The translations under genes and the position numbers were made by a program. A DNA stretch of 64,000 nucleotides from an uncultured Eubacteriales bacterium (GTDB lineage: Bacteria > Bacillota > Clostridia > Oscillospirales > Acutalibacteraceae), in the NCBI GenBank assembly GCA_905198155.1, contig CAJKBQ010000005.1, positions 38,482-102,481 on the forward strand. Reading direction: 5' to 3'. Below are positions 36,135 through 45,517 of the stretch, in pieces. Positions within the stretch are counted from its first letter, which is position 1, and every line of letters starts with the position of its first letter. The notes beneath the pieces are model-generated. The model saw only the letters and a list, made by a program, of their open reading frames with translations, did not search any database and was not told the DNA's origin.

Positions 36135-36758
36135 ATGGATTACCTCACCTTGCGCACCGCGGGGACGGCGGAATATATCGACCGCAAATCGCGGTTTATC
36201 GGCCAGGCCGCGCCGGTTCACACCGAGAACGAGGCCATGGCGTTTCTGCGCGAAATCCGCACCCGATGCTGGGACGCCCGGCACCACGTGTACGCCTATG
36301 TGCTGCGCAGCGGCGCGGCGCGTTACTCCGACGACAGCGAACCGCAGGGCACGGCCGGGCTGCCGACGCTGGAAGTGCTGACCAAGGCCGGGCTGACCGA
36401 CGCGGTAATTGTCACCACGCGGTATTTCGGCGGGGTGCTGCTGGGCACCGGCGGGCTGACGCGGGCATATGGCCGGGCGGCGCACGATGCCGTGGCGGCG
36501 GCGGGCATCGTGCGGATGCAGGTCTGCAAATCCGGGTCGCTGACGTGCGGCTACGCGCAGTACAGCGCAGTAAATCGGGTACTGTCGATGGGCGGTGCTG
36601 CGGTGGACGACACCGATTTTGGGCAGGACGTCACGCTCCGGTTTCACATTGCGCCGGCGCGTATCCCGGCGCTGACGCAGGCGCTGGCCGACGCAACGGC
36701 CGGATCGGCTGCACCGGCGTGGACGGGCGAATCGTTTTATCCGACGGACGAGGGGTAA
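36135..36758 (+). CDS. YigZ/IMPACT family protein (UPF0029)
   Basis: 207-residue protein. The N-terminal half carries the family signature KSRFIGQAAPV, DARHHVYAYVL and DDSEPQGTAGLPTLEVL, then VIVTTRYFGGVLLGTGGLTRAYG; the C-terminal half is an EF-G-like ferredoxin fold (DUF1949 type). The role is uncertain; eukaryotic IMPACT regulates translation via GCN2. AAAGGAG precedes the ATG. After its stop, an inverted repeat (36848-36857 / 36872-36881, CGCGAAAAAA) may act as a terminator. Confidence 0.93.
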   Translation: MDYLTLRTAGTAEYIDRKSRFIGQAAPVHTENEAMAFLREIRTRCWDARHHVYAYVLRSGAARYSDDSEPQGTAGLPTLEVLTKAGLTDAVIVTTRYFGGVLLGTGGLTRAYGRAAHDAVAAAGIVRMQVCKSGSLTCGYAQYSAVNRVLSMGGAAVDDTDFGQDVTLRFHIAPARIPALTQALADATAGSAAPAWTGESFYPTDEG

Positions 36759-36940
36759 GCGGATGCGGAAAAATGGGCCGGGTGCGGGCAAAATTTACCG
36801 GCGAAATTTGACGAATGCTGAAATATTTTGAATTTTTCAAAAAAATGCGCGAAAAAAAGAGGGCGATTCCGTTTTTTCGCGTATTTAATTTATAGAAGCA
36901 TTTCGCAGATTCCGGATTCCGCGCAAGGGGGCGATTTTTT

Positions 36941-37948
36941 TTGACAATCCGCGCACGTATTGAACAGACCGAGCACCTGCTGCTCGCGCCGGAAGCCACA
37001 TTTGCCGACCGCAGCGCCGGGCGTGACCGGCCGGAAACGCCGTGCGACCTGCGCACGGATTTCCAGCGCGACCGCGACCGGATTTTGCACTGCAAGTCGT
37101 TCCGGCGGCTGAAACACAAAACGCAGGTATTCCTGTCGCCGGAAGGCGACCATTACCGCACCCGGCTCACCCACACGCTGGAAGTGGCGCAGATTGCGCG
37201 CACCGTGGCGCGCTGCCTGCGGCTGAACGAGGATCTGACCGAGGCCATCGCGCTGGGGCACGACCTGGGGCACACGCCGTTCGGCCATGCGGGCGAGCGC
37301 GCGCTGAACGAATGCATGGCATCCATCGGCGGGTTCGCGCATTACGAACAGAGCGTCCGCGTGGTGGAGCGGCTGGAAAATGACGGCGCGGGGCTGAACC
37401 TGACCGTCGAAGTGCGGGACGGGATTCTGCACCACACCATCGACCCGCAGGCATCGACGCCGGAGGGGCGGATCGTCCGGATTGCCGACCGGATCGCGTA
37501 TATCAATCACGACATTGACGACGCCGAGCGCGCCGGGATTTTGCAGCCGGGCGCGATTCCGGACAGGCTGGTGCGCGTGCTGGGCGACCGGCGCAAAACC
37601 CGCATCGACATGATGGTGCGGTCGCTGGTGACGCATTCCACACCCGCGCAGCTGGCGATGGCGGCGGACGTGCAGGAAGCATTTGACGCGCTGCATGAAT
37701 TCCTGTACGCCAACGTATACCGCAATCCGGCCGCCAAAAGCGAGGAGGCCAAGGTGCCGGAGCTGGTGGGACGGCTGTTCGCGCACTACTGCGCGCACCC
37801 GGAAACGCTGCCGGACGATTTGCAGCCGATCTGCGCCGCCGAAGGCATCCCGCGCGCGGTGGGCGATTACATTGCGGGGATGACCGACGGGTACGCGATC
37901 CGCGCATTTGAATCGCTGATGATCCCGCAGGGGTGGCAGGGACGATGA
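36941..37948 (+). CDS. dGTP triphosphohydrolase-like HD protein
   Basis: 335-residue HD-domain phosphohydrolase of the deoxynucleoside-triphosphate triphosphohydrolase family. Metal-binding residues are seen in DHYRTRLTHTLEVAQIAR (H), the HD motif in LGHDLGHTPFGHAG and a later RIADRIAYINHDIDD. The start is an uncommon TTG at 36941 with AAGGGGG upstream; this gives MTIRARIEQTEHLL, which fits relatives. It lies 56 bases before dnaG, a common clostridial arrangement (dgt-dnaG-rpoD). Confidence 0.92.
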   Translation: MTIRARIEQTEHLLLAPEATFADRSAGRDRPETPCDLRTDFQRDRDRILHCKSFRRLKHKTQVFLSPEGDHYRTRLTHTLEVAQIARTVARCLRLNEDLTEAIALGHDLGHTPFGHAGERALNECMASIGGFAHYEQSVRVVERLENDGAGLNLTVEVRDGILHHTIDPQASTPEGRIVRIADRIAYINHDIDDAERAGILQPGAIPDRLVRVLGDRRKTRIDMMVRSLVTHSTPAQLAMAADVQEAFDALHEFLYANVYRNPAAKSEEAKVPELVGRLFAHYCAHPETLPDDLQPICAAEGIPRAVGDYIAGMTDGYAIRAFESLMIPQGWQGR

Positions 37949-38004
37949 CGGTCACTGCGGCCGACGCCATTTTATAAATTGAACCCGAAAAGGAGGAACG
38001 CACG

Positions 38005-39783
38005 ATGCCATTGTCCGAAGATTTTTTGCAGAAGCTGAAAGACGCCAATCCCATCGAAAACGTGGTATCGTCGTATGTACGGCTGCGCCGCACCGGGCGG
38101 AACTTGGTGGGACTGTGCCCGTTCCACGGGGAAAAAACGCCGTCGTTCGTGCTGTATCCCGAAAACGATTCGTTTTACTGCTTCGGCTGCGGCGCGGGCG
38201 GCGACACGATCACATTCATCCGCCGGATCGAAAACCTAGACTACCTGGAAGCCGTGCGGATGCTGGCGCAGCGCGCCGGGCTGGAAATGCCGGAGGACGC
38301 CCGCCGCGCCGACGGCACCGGCCGGATTAAACTGCGCATTCTGGAAGCGAACCGGCTGTCCGCGCGCTGGTTCCACGCGCAGCTGCTCGCCCCCATCGGT
38401 GCCGATGCGCTGGCGTATCTGCACACGCGGCAGCTGACCGACGCAACCATCCGGCATTTTGGGCTGGGATTCGCGCCGGACAGTTGGGATGGGCTGACCA
38501 ATTTTCTGCGCGGACAGGGATTTTCCGACGCGGAGCTGGTCACGGCGGGGCTGGTATCGCAAAATTCACAGAAAACCCGCATTTACGACCGGTTCCGCGG
38601 CCGGGTGATTTTCCCGATTATCGACGTGCGCGGCAACGTGATCGGATTCAGCGGCCGGGTGCTGGACAAATCGGAACCGAAGTACCTCAACACGGCCGAA
38701 ACGATGGTTTTTGAAAAAGGGCGCGGGCTGTTCGCGCTGAATTTTGCCAAAAGCGCGGGCGGCGACCGGTTGCTGCTGGCCGAAGGGCCGATGGACGTGA
38801 TCGCGCTGCATCAGGCCGGGTTCCCGTTCGCCGTCGCGACGCAGGGCACAGCGCTGACTGCGCAGCAGGCACAGCTGATGACGCATTACGCCAAGGAAGT
38901 GATTATCTGCTACGACGCCGATGGCGCGGGGCGCAAGGCGACGCAGCGCGCCATCCCGATTTTGCGGTCGGTGGGCTTGCAGGTGCGGGTGCTGACGATT
39001 CCGGAGGGCAAAGACCCCGACGAATTCATCAAAACGCGCGGCGCCGACCGGTTCCGGATCCTGCTGGACGGCTCCGGCAACGACGTGGAGTACCAGCTGA
39101 GCCAGATTCGCCAGCGGTACGACGGCGACACCGACGACGGCCGCATTCACATTCTGTCCGAGGCGGCGGCGCTGCTGGCGGGGCTGTCCAACCCGGTGGA
39201 AGCCGATGTATATGCCGGACGGCTGGCCACGGAGTTTCACGTTCAAAAGGAGACTCTGCTGACGCAAATCGCCGGGCTGCGCCGCCGGCGGCGGAAGTCG
39301 GACGAAACGCGCGAATACCGGCAGATCGTCCGCGAGGCGGGCGGCACGCGCGACGATGTGAACCCCGAACGCGCGCAGCATATGCGGGCGGCGCGCGCCG
39401 AGGAGGCGCTGATTGCCTACCTGATGCGCAACCCGGATCGTGCGGCGGCGGTGCGGGCGGCGCTGCCGCCGGAGCGGATGGTCACGTCGTTCAACCGGGG
39501 GCTGTATGACCGGATTACGCGGTACATCGCCGAGCAGCCGTCGTCCATCAACGGGACGGTGCCGCTGTCAGCGCTGTCCGGCGACTATTCCCCGGACGAA
39601 ATGGCGCGGGCGGCGCGGATTCTGGCGATGAATTCCGACGGCGGCAATGTGCGCGCCGCAGAGGCCGATTATATTCGCGTAATCAACGAAGAATTCGACC
39701 GGATCACGCCGCAGCAGGCCGCTGAGGCCACCGACGCGCAGCTGCTGGACATGATGGAAGCGCTGCGCCGGAAGAAAAGCTGA
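38005..39783 (+). CDS. dnaG: DNA primase
   Basis: 592-residue primase that makes RNA primers for replication. An N-terminal zinc finger is visible (CPFHGEKTPSF then FYCFGCGAGG, a C-H-C-C set), followed by the RNA-polymerase domain with RGRVIFPIIDVRGNVIGFSGR and Toprim motifs LLLAEGPMDVIALHQAG (~255) and CYDADGAGRKA (~305). The usual EGYMD is EGPMD here. The C-terminal ~140 residues form the helicase-binding domain. AGGAGG precedes the ATG. In most Firmicutes rpoD follows directly; here another gene intervenes. Confidence 0.97.
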   Translation: MPLSEDFLQKLKDANPIENVVSSYVRLRRTGRNLVGLCPFHGEKTPSFVLYPENDSFYCFGCGAGGDTITFIRRIENLDYLEAVRMLAQRAGLEMPEDARRADGTGRIKLRILEANRLSARWFHAQLLAPIGADALAYLHTRQLTDATIRHFGLGFAPDSWDGLTNFLRGQGFSDAELVTAGLVSQNSQKTRIYDRFRGRVIFPIIDVRGNVIGFSGRVLDKSEPKYLNTAETMVFEKGRGLFALNFAKSAGGDRLLLAEGPMDVIALHQAGFPFAVATQGTALTAQQAQLMTHYAKEVIICYDADGAGRKATQRAIPILRSVGLQVRVLTIPEGKDPDEFIKTRGADRFRILLDGSGNDVEYQLSQIRQRYDGDTDDGRIHILSEAAALLAGLSNPVEADVYAGRLATEFHVQKETLLTQIAGLRRRRRKSDETREYRQIVREAGGTRDDVNPERAQHMRAARAEEALIAYLMRNPDRAAAVRAALPPERMVTSFNRGLYDRITRYIAEQPSSINGTVPLSALSGDYSPDEMARAARILAMNSDGGNVRAAEADYIRVINEEFDRITPQQAAEATDAQLLDMMEALRRKKS

Positions 39784-39814
39784 TTTGACTTGATTGATTA
39801 TGGAGCGTATATTG

Positions 39815-41059
39815 ATGGAATCCAATGCATTGAAACCCAAAGTCACCGAAATTTGCGGCGAGATTCGGCAGCGCATCGACCGGGCGCACTTGCAGTGCTT
39901 CACCGGGTACGACCGGCCGCTGCTGCTGATTTCCACGACGTACCCCGGTCTTTGGCTGGAACATGTGTACGACGCGGTCTGCTTTGCGAAGCTGTACCCG
40001 GAATACCTGCCGATCGCCGTCAACACCATTGACCTGTTTGTGACGCACCAGACGGCGGAAGGCCAGTATCCGTGCTACTTTTGGGACATCAACCGCGTAA
40101 AATGCGCGCCGGAGGAAACGCTGGGGTACGGGCAGACGCAAGAATGCGTGTCGTTCGCGGCGCTGGCGCTGGAAGTATGCCGTATGACCGGGGACCCGGC
40201 GCTGACGGCGCGGGTGTATGAATCGGCTGCGCGGTGGGACGGGTGGCTCCGCCGGTACCGGATGACGCAGGGCACCGGGCTGGTGGAGATGTTCGTCGGG
40301 TTCGACTCCGGCCACGACAACAGCGGCCGGCTGAACGGGATGCATTTCCCGGGCAATCGCCGCATTGACGGGCGCGTGGTGAATGCCGCCATGCCGCCGG
40401 AAGCGGACGACTGCGCGCCGATTGGTGCGGTGGACATGACGTGCAACCTATTCGCGACGGACACGGCGCTGGCAGAACTGGCCGAAATGCTCGGCCGGAC
40501 GGACGAGGCCGCCGCGTGGACGGCGCGGGCGCAGGCGCTGAAAGCCGCGCTGTTCACGCACTGCTGGAACGCGGGCGATGCGTTTTTCTACGACATCGAC
40601 CGGCACGGCGTGCAGCGGAAATACCGGTCCAGCACGATTCTGCACCTGTTTTTGGAGCACGTACTGGATCCCGCTGCGGACAAGGCGTGCATCGCGGAAA
40701 TCGCGGCGCGCCACCTGTTCAACCCGGACGAATTCTGGACGCCGTACCCGTTCCCGTCGATGGCAGTCAATGATCCGTCGTGCGCGGGGCATACCGACCG
40801 CAACTGCTGGGGATATTTCTCGCAGGCGCTGATTGCGCTGCGCTGCACCCGGTGGATGGACGATTACGGATTTTCGACGGCGTTTGACACGCTGTGCCGG
40901 CAGTTTTTGGCGGCATGGACCGACGCTTACCCGCGGTTCTGCCTGGGGCAGGAGCTGCACCCGATCACCGGCGCGCCGACGCCGTCGTCGGAGTGGTATT
41001 CCAGCTGCATGATCTTTTATCTGTACGCTGCGAAACGGCTCGGACTATATACGGAATAA
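39815..41059 (+). CDS. MGH1/GH63-like glycoside hydrolase
   Basis: 414-residue protein with an (alpha/alpha)6-barrel look. Features shared with mannosylglycerate hydrolase-like GH63 relatives are FVGFDSGHDNSGR (~160, the catalytic Asp region), FWTPYPFPSMA and NCWGYFSQALIALRCTRWMDDYG, and a Trp/Tyr-rich C terminus with SSEWYSSCMIFYLYAAK. There is no signal peptide. Two ATGs are in frame; GGAG lies nine bases before the one at 39815-39817, which I use. It sits between dnaG and rpoD with gaps of 31 and 64 bases and no clear promoter or terminator, so it probably shares their transcript. Confidence 0.75.
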   Translation: MESNALKPKVTEICGEIRQRIDRAHLQCFTGYDRPLLLISTTYPGLWLEHVYDAVCFAKLYPEYLPIAVNTIDLFVTHQTAEGQYPCYFWDINRVKCAPEETLGYGQTQECVSFAALALEVCRMTGDPALTARVYESAARWDGWLRRYRMTQGTGLVEMFVGFDSGHDNSGRLNGMHFPGNRRIDGRVVNAAMPPEADDCAPIGAVDMTCNLFATDTALAELAEMLGRTDEAAAWTARAQALKAALFTHCWNAGDAFFYDIDRHGVQRKYRSSTILHLFLEHVLDPAADKACIAEIAARHLFNPDEFWTPYPFPSMAVNDPSCAGHTDRNCWGYFSQALIALRCTRWMDDYGFSTAFDTLCRQFLAAWTDAYPRFCLGQELHPITGAPTPSSEWYSSCMIFYLYAAKRLGLYTE

Positions 41060-41123
41060 CGGCGGAAAACGGCCGTAAAAATAGAGGACACACGGAGCTT
41101 TGTTGTAAAGGAATGGGATCAGT

Positions 41124-42221
41124 ATGGGAATTCAGGAAAAGAAAAACGTGGTGCGCGAGCTGACAGAGCTGGGGAAATCCAAAGGGCAGCTCAGTTCCAA
41201 GGAAATTTTGGATATCATCGGCGACCTGGACTTTGACGCCGAACAGCTGGAAAAAATTTACGACGTGCTGGAAAGCATGGGGATTGAGATTGTGGAGGAC
41301 TTCGGCGACGTACCGGATCTGTCCGACCTGGAAGATTTTTCTGTGGGGCTGGAAGGGCTGGAAGGCGACGAACTGGCCGCTGCGGAAGCCGTCGCAATCG
41401 ACGACCCGGTCAAGGTTTACCTCAAAGAAATCGGCCGCGTGCCGCTGCTGACGCCGGAAGAGGAAATCGACCTGGCCATCCGCGTCAAAGACGGCGACGA
41501 GGCCGCCAAGAAACGGCTGTCAGAGGCCAACCTGCGGTTGGTGGTGTCGATCGCGAAGCGGTACCTGGGGCGCGGGATGCAGTTTTTGGACCTGATCCAG
41601 GAAGGCAATCTGGGCTTGATTAAGGCTGTTGAAAAATTTGACTACACCAAAGGCTTCAAATTTTCGACGTATGCGACGTGGTGGATCCGCCAGGCGATTA
41701 CCCGCGCCATCGCCGACCAGGCCCGCACGATTCGGATCCCCGTACATATGGTGGAGACGATCAACAAAGTGAAAAAAATCAGCTCGCAGCTGCTGCACGT
41801 CACCGGGCATGAGCCGTCGGCCGAAGAAATCGCCGACGAGCTGGATATGCCGGTGGACAAAGTGCGCGAGATTATGCGCGTGGCGCAGGAGCCGGTGTCG
41901 CTGGAAACGCCGATCGGCGAAGAGGAGGACAGCCACCTCGGCGACTTTATCCCTGACGACGACGCGCCCGCCCCGGCCGATGCGGCGTCTCACACGCTGC
42001 TGCGCGAACAGCTGGGCGATGTGCTGGCGACGCTGACGCCGCGGGAAGAAAAGGTGCTCAGCCTGCGGTTCGGGCTGGAGGACGGCCGATCCCGCACGCT
42101 GGAGGAAGTCGGCCGCGAATTCAACGTCACGCGGGAGCGCATTCGCCAGATTGAAGCCAAAGCGCTGCGCAAGCTGCGTCACCCCAGCCGCAGCAAAAAA
42201 CTGAAAGATTTTCTGGACTAA
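41124..42221 (+). CDS. rpoD: Primary RNA polymerase sigma factor (sigma-70/sigma-A)
   Basis: 365-residue housekeeping sigma factor. A short region 1.1 (~1-80) is followed by region 1.2 ([22 protein letters not shown]), region 2 with [21 protein letters not shown] and [15 protein letters not shown] (-10 recognition), region 3, and region 4.2 [20 protein letters not shown] (-35 recognition). The length is normal for Firmicutes. AAAGGAATGG precedes the ATG. It is the likely reader of the TTGACA/TATAAT promoters seen throughout this window. Confidence 0.97.
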   Translation: MGIQEKKNVVRELTELGKSKGQLSSKEILDIIGDLDFDAEQLEKIYDVLESMGIEIVEDFGDVPDLSDLEDFSVGLEGLEGDELAAAEAVAIDDPVKVYLKEIGRVPLLTPEEEIDLAIRVKDGDEAAKKRLSEANLRLVVSIAKRYLGRGMQFLDLIQEGNLGLIKAVEKFDYTKGFKFSTYATWWIRQAITRAIADQARTIRIPVHMVETINKVKKISSQLLHVTGHEPSAEEIADELDMPVDKVREIMRVAQEPVSLETPIGEEEDSHLGDFIPDDDAPAPADAASHTLLREQLGDVLATLTPREEKVLSLRFGLEDGRSRTLEEVGREFNVTRERIRQIEAKALRKLRHPSRSKKLKDFLD

Positions 42222-42250
42222 TGATTTGACCCGAACGGAAGGAGCCGTAC

Positions 42251-42850
42251 ATGAATATTGTCTGCTTGGATTTGGAAGGCGTGCTGGCGCCGGAAATCTG
42301 GATTGCGTTTGCCGAAGAGGTCGGGATTCCGGCGCTGAAACGCACGACGCGCGACGAACCGGATTTTGACAAACTGATGCAGTTCCGCCTGGCGCTGCTG
42401 CGTGAACACGGGCTGGGACTGCCGGAGATTCAGCGCACCATCCGGAAGATTGATCCGCTGCCGGGCGCCAAAGCGTTTCTGGACACGCTGCGCGCCCGCA
42501 CGCAGGTGGTGATCCTGAGCGATACGTTTGAGCAGTTTGCCGCACCGCTGATGGAAAAGCTCGGCTGGCCGACGATTCTCTGCAACACGCTGGAAACCGA
42601 CGGCCGCGGGATGCTGACCGGGTACCGGATGCGCTGCCCACAGTCCAAACTGATGACGGTACGCGCGCTGCAATCGATTGGGTACGACACCATCGCAGCG
42701 GGCGACAGCTACAACGATGTGGATATGATCCGCGCCGGGAAGGCCGGGTTCCTGTTCCGCACCACCGATGCGCTGAAAACGGCGTATCCGGAACTGCCTG
42801 CGCTGGACGATTACGACGCGCTGCGGGATGGGATTTTCGCGGCGCTGTGA
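42251..42850 (+). CDS. thrH: ThrH-like phosphoserine phosphatase/homoserine phosphotransferase
   Basis: 199-residue HAD-superfamily enzyme. MNIVCLDLEGVLAPEIWIAF carries motif I in the ThrH form DLEG; motif II is ILSDTF, the lysine lies in CPQSKLMTV and motif III is AAGDSYNDVDM. ThrH of Pseudomonas aeruginosa dephosphorylates phosphoserine and can transfer phosphate to homoserine; a serine-synthesis role is likely here, not proven. GGAAGGAG precedes the ATG. It lies 29 bases after rpoD and ends at a clear terminator. Confidence 0.88.
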   Translation: MNIVCLDLEGVLAPEIWIAFAEEVGIPALKRTTRDEPDFDKLMQFRLALLREHGLGLPEIQRTIRKIDPLPGAKAFLDTLRARTQVVILSDTFEQFAAPLMEKLGWPTILCNTLETDGRGMLTGYRMRCPQSKLMTVRALQSIGYDTIAAGDSYNDVDMIRAGKAGFLFRTTDALKTAYPELPALDDYDALRDGIFAAL

Positions 42851-42867
42851 TCTCTTGCAATTGAATG

Positions 42868-42906
42868 AAAAAAGACGTGGATCCTGGGTGGGGGCACGTC
42901 TTTTTT
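42868..42906 (+). terminator. Terminator of the rpoD-thrH transcript
   Basis: 12-bp stem AAAAAAGACGTG / CACGTCTTTTTT (42868-42879, 42895-42906). Confidence 0.9.
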
Positions 42907-42937
42907 GCGATTTTACATTCAAATTCGACACTTCCCA

Positions 42938-42967
42938 TTGACAAGCGACCCAAAAATATGGGATAAT
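42938..42967 (+). promoter_or_regulatory. Promoter of the MBL-fold hydrolase gene
   Basis: TTGACA (42938-42943), 18-base spacer, GATAAT (42962-42967), just upstream of the ribosome site. Confidence 0.75.
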
Positions 42968-42983
42968 AGAAAGGTCACACAGA

Positions 42984-43772
42984 ATGGAAAGGGTGAATCA
43001 AATGAGGCGCGCATTTTCTCCCATTGCACCAAATATTTTCCGGCTTCGCGTGCCGTTCGGCGCTGTTTACACCAGCGTGTTCGCCGTCCGGACGGACAGC
43101 GGCGACGTACTGATCGACGCGGCCGCCACGGCGGACGATGCAGATCAGATCATTGCCCCGGCGGCGGAAGCGCTGCGGCTGAACGTCCGATGGATTCTGC
43201 TGTCGCATTCGCACGACGATCATGCCGGAGGCGCGCCGGCGCTGGCGGCGCATTACACGGACGCTGTGATTGGGCTGATGGACGAAGCGTGGGCGGCGGC
43301 GCATCCGGCATTGCGCACCCGGCTGCTGCACGACGGCGACACCGTCGCGGAAACGCTGACCGTGTATCACCTGCCCGGCCACACGCCGGACGCGATGGGG
43401 GTGTTTGACCCGCGCACGCGGGCGCTGATTTGCGGCGACTGCGTCCAGGCGGGCGGCGTCGGGCGATACGGAACCGGGCTGACCGACGGCGCAGCGTATC
43501 TGCGCACGCTCGAACGGATTCGGGCGATGGCACCGGCGTATCTGTTCCCGGCGCACGCATATTTCCCGCTGGGCGAGCGCGCGTCGGGGACGGACGCGGT
43601 ATCCGCTTATTTGGACGAAAGCCGCGACATTGCGCTGCGGATTGCGCGGGAAATCCGGTTTATCGACGACGACCGGCGCGCCGCCGACCACTGCAACATG
43701 ATGCACCCCGAATGGCCGCCGATTGGCTCCGGAACCGCGCGGGCGATGCGGATTCCCGTTGAATGGTCCTGA
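42984..43772 (+). CDS. Metallo-beta-lactamase fold hydrolase
   Basis: 262-residue metal-dependent hydrolase. Metal ligands are visible in SHSHDDHAGG (HxHxDH, ~74-79), HLPGHTPDAM, the bridging Asp in CGDCV and PAHAYFP. The second His of the first motif and the overall size resemble glyoxalase II-like and lactonase-like members, but the substrate cannot be read. Two ATGs (42984 and 43002) are usable; AAAGGGTG precedes the second. No functional link to its neighbours is apparent. Confidence 0.85.
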   Translation: MERVNQMRRAFSPIAPNIFRLRVPFGAVYTSVFAVRTDSGDVLIDAAATADDADQIIAPAAEALRLNVRWILLSHSHDDHAGGAPALAAHYTDAVIGLMDEAWAAAHPALRTRLLHDGDTVAETLTVYHLPGHTPDAMGVFDPRTRALICGDCVQAGGVGRYGTGLTDGAAYLRTLERIRAMAPAYLFPAHAYFPLGERASGTDAVSAYLDESRDIALRIAREIRFIDDDRRAADHCNMMHPEWPPIGSGTARAMRIPVEWS

Positions 43773-43807
43773 TTTTTGAAAGTTTTGAAATTTTTTCAAT
43801 TTTTCGG

Positions 43808-43837
43808 TTGGATTCCGCGCTTTTTAGCGTCTATTAT
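43808..43837 (+). promoter_or_regulatory. Possible promoter of the ECF sigma cassette
   Basis: TTGGAT (43808-43813), 18-base spacer, TATTAT (43832-43837), 23 bases before the sigma-factor start. The match is moderate; no AAC-type ECF -35 element was recognised. Confidence 0.45.
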
Positions 43838-43860
43838 ATTGGGATTGGGGGTTTCGGAAG

Positions 43861-44421
43861 ATGGAGGACTGCGAGATTATCTCCCGCTTCGAACAGCGGG
43901 ATGAAGTCGCGCTCTTCGAGTCGAAACAAAAATACGGCGCGTCCTGCTTATCGATTGCGAACCGCATCTTGGGCAACCCGGAAGATGCGGAGGAATGCGT
44001 GCAGGATACATGGGTTCAGGCGTGGAACTCGATTCCGCCGGATAAACCCGTTCACCTGTTCGCCTATTTTGCACGCATCACACGCAATTTCGCGATTGAC
44101 CTGCTGCGCAAAAAGAAAACCGCCAAACGCGGCGGCAACTACGGTTCCGTTACATACGACGAATTGGCGGAGTGCCTGCCCGGCGGTGTTCGGCCGGAGG
44201 ACGAGCTGGATTGCAAAACAACCGCCGCGGCGATCAGCTGTTTTTTGCGCACCCTTTCTGAGCGCGATCGTAATCTATTTATTCGCCGGTATTTTTATGT
44301 GCAGCCCATACAATACCTTGCACAGCGCTACGGAATGAGTGCCAACCACGTTTCCGCCGTGCTGTACCGCACCAGAGGCAAACTGGCTAAATACTTAGAG
44401 AAAGAAGGAATTTGGGGATGA
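43861..44421 (+). CDS. ECF-type RNA polymerase sigma factor
   Basis: 186-residue alternative sigma factor with only regions 2 and 4. Region 2: LSIANRILGNPEDAEECVQDTWVQAW then FAYFARITRNFAIDLLRKKK (~25-85). Region 4: LSERDRNLFIRRYFYVQPIQYLAQRYGMSANHVSAVLYRTRGKL (~130-175). GGGG precedes the ATG at 43861. Its stop overlaps the start of the next gene (ATGA), so the sigma factor and the membrane protein should be made together. The linker GGNYGSVTYDELAECLPGG is typical of clostridial ECFs of this size. Confidence 0.93.
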   Translation: MEDCEIISRFEQRDEVALFESKQKYGASCLSIANRILGNPEDAEECVQDTWVQAWNSIPPDKPVHLFAYFARITRNFAIDLLRKKKTAKRGGNYGSVTYDELAECLPGGVRPEDELDCKTTAAAISCFLRTLSERDRNLFIRRYFYVQPIQYLAQRYGMSANHVSAVLYRTRGKLAKYLEKEGIWG

Positions 44422-45503
44422 GCGCGCAATTGTTCAAAGCAATCAGCGAAATTGATCCGGATCTCATCAATGCTTGTGAGTTTGAATCCATTCGACATCC
44501 TCATAAAAAGAAATGGATTGCCGTTGCAGCCTGTTTGCTGTTCCTTTTTTCCGGCGGGTGGCTGATTCATACCGCAAGCGCGACTGCTTCTACGGGTTCC
44601 TCGTCCGGCATTCAATCCAGTGTTTCTTCCCCGGAAAAATCACCCGATTTGGTTTGGAACACCGTTGTGCAGCACATTGATGTGTTGCAGGATTTGTTTT
44701 ATTTTTTTGAAGAAGACGGGGTGGAAATGTCCAACGACGAGGTTTTGGCGTATTTCCACCTGAACCTGCCGGTTTCGGAAACGCTGCCGGAACTAACGCC
44801 GTACCACCCGAATCCCACTTGGGCGCAGCAGCGGTACTTTATTTTTAATTCGGATGGCGAGGCGGTGTATGACCAGCGCGTGTTTGGCTTCCGGAACAGC
44901 GACGATACAAAACGGATTCTGGTCAACGCGTCATATCGGAAAGCACCGTTGTTCTTCCCGGATCCGAACCGGACGACGGCGTGCCGTCAATCGAACATCA
45001 ACGGGATTGGGGTTACGCTTTTCCACGATGCGTTTTACACAGCGGCGCCGTACAATCTGCCTGCTGTCAAAAGTGCGATTGCCGATCAGTACGAAACCGC
45101 CCTGTTTGTCAGCATTCAGATGGACGATTTGACGCTGACCATTGGCGGAGACGGCGTAAGCGAAGATGAATTTGTACGGGTGATTGAAGCGATTTTGAAA
45201 GCGAATCCGTCGCACACCACTTCGATGGTGTCGGCCGACACCGTACAAACCAAGACCGGGTACGTCGAGTTTGCATCATACCGGGAGATGCCGGATATCT
45301 GGTTTTTTACCTTGCACGTTGACGAAGAATATCTTGTAGATGGAAAATACGCGAATATGATATGGGAATGCACGCCGGAAGAATGGCAGGCAAGCGGACT
45401 GCAAGTCGGCGATCGGATTTCATTTTCGTACCGCGGAAATCCGTTCAATAAGATTGCAATTTGGAAAGAACAGCAGATTGAACTGAAAAAATTAGAATCT
45501 TGA
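44418..45503 (+). CDS. Membrane protein, putative anti-sigma factor of the ECF sigma
   Basis: 361-residue single-pass protein. The N terminus MSAQLFKAISEIDPDLINAC followed by a basic stretch matches the opening of many clostridial proteins paired with ECF sigmas (short cytoplasmic sigma-binding part). Residues ~35-55 are a membrane helix (IAVAACLLFLFSGGWLIH), then a Ser/Thr-rich linker and an extracellular domain of ~290 residues with no family I recognise (two similar-looking halves around FFEEDGVEMSNDEV and TLTIGGDGVSEDEF). It overlaps the sigma gene by four bases. Anti-sigma function is inferred from position and N terminus. Confidence 0.75.
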   Translation: MSAQLFKAISEIDPDLINACEFESIRHPHKKKWIAVAACLLFLFSGGWLIHTASATASTGSSSGIQSSVSSPEKSPDLVWNTVVQHIDVLQDLFYFFEEDGVEMSNDEVLAYFHLNLPVSETLPELTPYHPNPTWAQQRYFIFNSDGEAVYDQRVFGFRNSDDTKRILVNASYRKAPLFFPDPNRTTACRQSNINGIGVTLFHDAFYTAAPYNLPAVKSAIADQYETALFVSIQMDDLTLTIGGDGVSEDEFVRVIEAILKANPSHTTSMVSADTVQTKTGYVEFASYREMPDIWFFTLHVDEEYLVDGKYANMIWECTPEEWQASGLQVGDRISFSYRGNPFNKIAIWKEQQIELKKLES

Positions 45504-45517
45504 AAGAAGGAATTCCC

